Shown here: piece after piece, positions 4,643 to 6,967 of the stretch | Numbering within the stretch: position 1 is the stretch's first letter | Layout: each line of letters begins with the position of its first letter | Source of the DNA: CAG-273 sp963560005 | GTDB lineage: Bacteria > Bacillota > Clostridia > TANB77 > CAG-508 | DNA: 6,967 nucleotides | Direction: 5' to 3' | NCBI GenBank assembly: GCA_963560005.1 | Contig: CAUWNG010000088.1 | Coordinates: 1 to 6,967, forward strand | Position numbers and translations under genes: made by a program | Notes under the pieces: model-generated | Databases searched by the model: none | What the model was told of the DNA's origin: nothing | What the model saw: only the letters and a program-made list of their open reading frames with translations

Positions 4643-5967
4643 TGTTTAAAACATTAAAGAATGCATTAAAAACACCAGATGTTAGAAAAAAAATATTATA
4701 TACTTTATTATTAATAGTTATATTTAGATTAGGTTGTTTTATTACTATTCCAGGTGTAGATACATTTACTCTAAATGAAACAATGAATTCTGCAACTAAT
4801 GGAATGGTTGGGCTTATAGATATGATATCAGGAGGTGCATTCTCAAGATTATCAATTTTTGCAATGTCAATAAGTCCATACATAACAGCTTCAATAGTAA
4901 TACAATTACTAGCCTTGGTTATACCTGCTTTAGAAAGATTGACTAAAGAGGGTGGAGAAGAAGGTAGAGCAAAAATTAATAAATATACTAAATTATTAAC
5001 AGTACTTTTAGCTTTAATAGAAGGCATTGGAATTTATTTATCATATAAGAATACAGGTATATTTATAGGTGATGGATTTGTAACAGGATTTACTGTTGTA
5101 ATTTCATTAATGGCAGGTACTGCACTATTAATGTGGCTTGGAGAGCAAATAACAACAAAGGGAATAGGAAATGGTATTTCTATGATTATATTTGTTGGTA
5201 TTATTTCTGGTTTACCAAGTGCAGTAACAATGATTTGGAATTTAATAATGGGAACAGGAGCATTTAGTACTACTGGATTATTAATATCATTAGGAATTAT
5301 AATTTGTACAATACTTTTAATTGCAGGAGTTGTGTTTGTTCAACAAGCAGAAAGAAGAATCCCTGTACAATATGCTAAAAAAGTAGTGGGAAGAAAAATG
5401 GTTGGAGCACAAAATACACATATACCATTAAAACTTGCAATGGCAGGTGTTATGCCAATAATTTTTGCTTCATCATTTATGACATTCCCAGCAATGATAA
5501 TTCAAATGTTTATACCAGATATAGCTACAAAAACAGGTTTTTGGGCAGTTATATATAATTTTTCTATAGCTACTTCATCATCAAATGTGGCTGTAGGATA
5601 TACAATTGCTAATGCTATTGTTTATTTACTATTAATATTAGGATTTACATTTTTCTATACTTATGCAACATTCAATCCAGCAGAAGTATCAAATAACATT
5701 AAAAGAAATGGAGGATTTATTCCAGGAATTAGAGCTGGAAAACCAACAACAGAATATTTATCAAATGTTATATCTAAATTGCTTTGGTTTGGAGGATTAT
5801 TCTTAGCAATTATAGCAATATTGCCTATGTTAGCTAGATTCATTCCAAATGTAAACTTGGCTTTTGGAGGTACTTCAATATTAATTGTAGTTGGTGTTGC
5901 TATAGAAACAATGCAACAATTAGAATCACAATTAGTAATGAGACACTACAAAGGATTCTTAGAGTAA
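4642..5967 (+). CDS. secY: Preprotein translocase subunit SecY
   Basis: SecY is the membrane channel of the Sec translocon; with SecE and SecG it moves unfolded proteins across the membrane (driven by SecA) or inserts nascent membrane proteins from the ribosome. The 441 residues match the family. Ten hydrophobic segments can be seen at roughly 18-36, 72-95, 115-135, 148-168, 178-198, 212-233, 264-290, 318-342, 376-398 and 405-423. The plug region follows TM1 (GLIDMISGGAFSRLSIFAMS, 57-76). Cytoplasmic loop C4 has AERRIPVQYAKKVVGRKMVG (236-255), and loop C5 has NNIKRNGGFIPGIRAGKPT (351-369) with the conserved arginine at 364. Loops C4 and C5 are the known ribosome and SecA contacts. The start overlaps the rplO stop (TAATG), with GAGGTGAT (4631-4638) as ribosome binding site inside rplO. 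Confidence 0.98.
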   Translation: MFKTLKNALKTPDVRKKILYTLLLIVIFRLGCFITIPGVDTFTLNETMNSATNGMVGLIDMISGGAFSRLSIFAMSISPYITASIVIQLLALVIPALERLTKEGGEEGRAKINKYTKLLTVLLALIEGIGIYLSYKNTGIFIGDGFVTGFTVVISLMAGTALLMWLGEQITTKGIGNGISMIIFVGIISGLPSAVTMIWNLIMGTGAFSTTGLLISLGIIICTILLIAGVVFVQQAERRIPVQYAKKVVGRKMVGAQNTHIPLKLAMAGVMPIIFASSFMTFPAMIIQMFIPDIATKTGFWAVIYNFSIATSSSNVAVGYTIANAIVYLLLILGFTFFYTYATFNPAEVSNNIKRNGGFIPGIRAGKPTTEYLSNVISKLLWFGGLFLAIIAILPMLARFIPNVNLAFGGTSILIVVGVAIETMQQLESQLVMRHYKGFLE

Positions 5968-5974
5968 AAGTTTA

Positions 5975-6001
5975 GGACGGTTATAAAAATATATACCGTC
6001 C
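5975..6001 (+). terminator. GC-rich hairpin between secY and adk (possible weak terminator or processing site)
   Basis: GGACGGT (5975-5981) pairs perfectly with ACCGTCC (5995-6001). Beyond an unpaired T at 5982, three more A/T pairs (5983-5985 with 5992-5994) leave a six-base loop. TTT at 5971-5973 and AAA at 6003-6005 can extend the stem past one mismatch. The stem is strikingly GC-rich for this DNA. What follows is AAAATTTTCG rather than a clean U-tract, so it may be a partial (attenuating) terminator, an RNA-processing site, or a terminator for the opposite strand. It starts 8 bases after the secY stop. Confidence 0.55.
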
Positions 6002-6027
6002 AAAATTTTCGTTAAAAGGAGGAAGCA

Positions 6028-6696
6028 ATGTACATAGTAATGATAGGAGCACCAGGTAGTGGTAAAGGTACAGCAGCTAAAATTTTAGCTAAAAAGTTAA
6101 ATATACCACATATCTCTACGGGTGATATTTTTAGAGAACAAATAAAAGAAAATACAAAATTAGGAATTGAATCAAATAAATATATTTCAAAAGGTATATT
6201 AGTACCAGATGATATAACAATAGAAATTTTTAAGGATAGATTATCAAGAAATGATGTGAAAGATGGAGGAATTTTTGACGGATTTCCAAGAACAATGTCA
6301 CAAGTAAAGGCTTTAGATGAGATGTTAGCAAAAGCAAATAAAAAAGTAGATTTGGTTATAGAACTTAAAATTCCAGATGACGTTATAGTACAAAGAATAT
6401 TAAATAGAGAAATTTGCTCTAATAAAGACTGTGGAGCTATATATAATTCTAAATTTAAATCTTCTAAAGTATCAGGAATATGTGATATATGTGGTTCTAA
6501 ATTGGTTTCAAGAGTAGATGATACAGAAGAATCTATAAAGAAAAGAATAAAAATATATTATGAAAATTTGGGTGGACTAATAGAATATTATAAAGAAAAA
6601 AATATTTTATATTCTATAGTGCCAGAAGATCCTACATCTGATAAAGCCTCAGAGCAAGCAGTAAACAGTGTATTACAAAAAATAATTAATAAATAG
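6028..6696 (+). CDS. adk: Adenylate kinase with a four-cysteine (zinc-type) lid, variant sequence
   Basis: Adenylate kinase catalyses the reversible reaction ATP + AMP = 2 ADP in the cytoplasm. The 222-residue product has the P-loop GAPGSGKGT (7-15), the AMP-site block HISTGDIFREQI (28-39, Arg36), and DGFPRTMSQ (84-92, Arg88). A long-form lid follows at about 127-164, with Cys130, Cys135, Cys152 and Cys155, then RVDD (162-165) and Arg173. The four cysteines suggest structural zinc as in Gram-positive enzymes. Oddities: the first pair is CX4C instead of the usual CX2C, the residue after GKGT is Ala not Gln, and the motif near 180 reads ENLGGLIEYY where most have a T-x-P-L pattern. Catalytic residues appear intact, so it is probably active. 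ATG 6028 follows AAGGAGG (6016-6022). The order secY-adk-map is usual in Firmicutes. Confidence 0.95.
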   Translation: MYIVMIGAPGSGKGTAAKILAKKLNIPHISTGDIFREQIKENTKLGIESNKYISKGILVPDDITIEIFKDRLSRNDVKDGGIFDGFPRTMSQVKALDEMLAKANKKVDLVIELKIPDDVIVQRILNREICSNKDCGAIYNSKFKSSKVSGICDICGSKLVSRVDDTEESIKKRIKIYYENLGGLIEYYKEKNILYSIVPEDPTSDKASEQAVNSVLQKIINK

Positions 6697-6703
6697 AAGG
6701 AAG
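6695..6703 (+). promoter_or_regulatory. Ribosome binding site supporting the TTG start of map
   Basis: AGAAGGAAG overlaps the adk stop codon (TAG, 6694-6696) and lies eight bases before TTG 6712. That same TAG is in frame with map, and no ATG, GTG or TTG lies between it and 6712. The next in-frame ATG is at 6748, too far away and inside the conserved N-terminal helix. Confidence 0.65.
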
Positions 6704-6711
6704 TAATAAAA

Positions 6712-6967
6712 TTGGTAACTATTAAATCAAAAAAAGAAATTGATAAAATGAAAGAAGTTTGTAAATTAACAGGTTTAGTATATAAAAAATTAGAAGAAGT
6801 TATTAAACCAGGAATGACAACTATGGAGCTTAATAATATAGCAGAAAAATTTATTTATGAAAATGGGGGAATACCAGCACAAAAAGGATATCCAAGTGGA
6901 ATAAGGGGAGTAAAAGATTTTCCAGCGACACTATGTATATCTATAAATGATGAAGTAATACATGGAA
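6712..6967 (+). CDS. map: Methionine aminopeptidase type I, N-terminal part (cut by window end, TTG start)
   Basis: This metal-dependent cytosolic enzyme removes the initiator methionine from new proteins when the second residue is small. Only the first 85 codons are present; the family is about 250 residues, so two thirds lie beyond the window. The visible part begins MVTIKSKKEIDKMKEVCKL (1-19), the usual first helix, followed by IKPGMTTMELNNIAEKFI (31-48) and FPATLCISINDEVIHG (70-85). His84 matches the conserved active-site histidine (His79 in E. coli). The metal ligands lie downstream and cannot be checked. Between GY (59-60) and FPA (70-72) there are nine residues where common forms have about two. 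The start is TTG 6712, 15 bases after adk, clearly in the same operon. Confidence 0.95.
   Translation, partial: MVTIKSKKEIDKMKEVCKLTGLVYKKLEEVIKPGMTTMELNNIAEKFIYENGGIPAQKGYPSGIRGVKDFPATLCISINDEVIHG

Noticed and set aside
4587..5027. A 146-codon open frame on the minus strand across the rplO-secY junction
   Set aside because: It lies antisense to two clearly conserved genes, has no ribosome binding site that I can see and no recognisable family. Long antisense frames are expected opposite A-ending codons in AT-rich DNA.
5981..5996. TATA-like stretch in the secY-adk gap as a possible promoter -10 element
   Set aside because: No matching -35 box is visible at proper distance, and the sequence is explained by the loop of the hairpin.
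1..6967. Possibility of a hidden novel system
   Set aside because: Every stretch is accounted for by conserved ribosomal, secretion and housekeeping genes with short gaps. There are no direct-repeat arrays, mobile-element ends or unexplained coding regions.

Overview
The window is a piece of the conserved ribosomal-protein supercluster (the end of the S10 operon running into the spc operon) of an AT-rich, low-GC Gram-positive bacterium. It most resembles Clostridia or a related Firmicutes lineage. The reasons are the strong AGGAGG-type ribosome binding sites before nearly every gene, the preference for AGA arginine codons and A/T-ending codons, frequent GTG and TTG starts, the 61-residue zinc-type S14, and the order secY-adk-map. 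The sequence alone does not allow a genus call.

Layout, all on the + strand: rplP (L16, 3' part only), rpmC (L29), rpsQ (S17), rplN (L14), rplX (L24), rplE (L5), rpsN (zinc-type S14), rpsH (S8), rplF (L6), rplR (L18), rpsE (S5), rplO (L15), secY, adk, map (5' part only). The genes are packed with gaps of 15-60 bases or short overlaps. There is no non-coding stretch longer than 60 bases, and no mobile element, tRNA, rRNA or CRISPR array. I found no convincing internal promoter, so the whole window probably lies on one long transcript that starts upstream of base 1.

Together the genes supply large- and small-subunit ribosomal proteins, the SecY channel that takes nascent chains from the ribosome, adenylate kinase for adenine nucleotide balance, and methionine aminopeptidase, which trims the first residue of new proteins. 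This is housekeeping DNA, and I see no undescribed defence, mobile or biosynthetic system.

Points worth a second look are small. The L30 gene (rpmD), expected between rpsE and rplO, is absent. The rplE start has a distant Shine-Dalgarno separated from the ATG by a tiny hairpin whose loop holds a decoy ATG. A GC-rich hairpin sits between secY and adk. Adenylate kinase has a four-cysteine lid with widened CX4C spacing and several altered family positions. Methionine aminopeptidase carries a short insertion before its active-site region.
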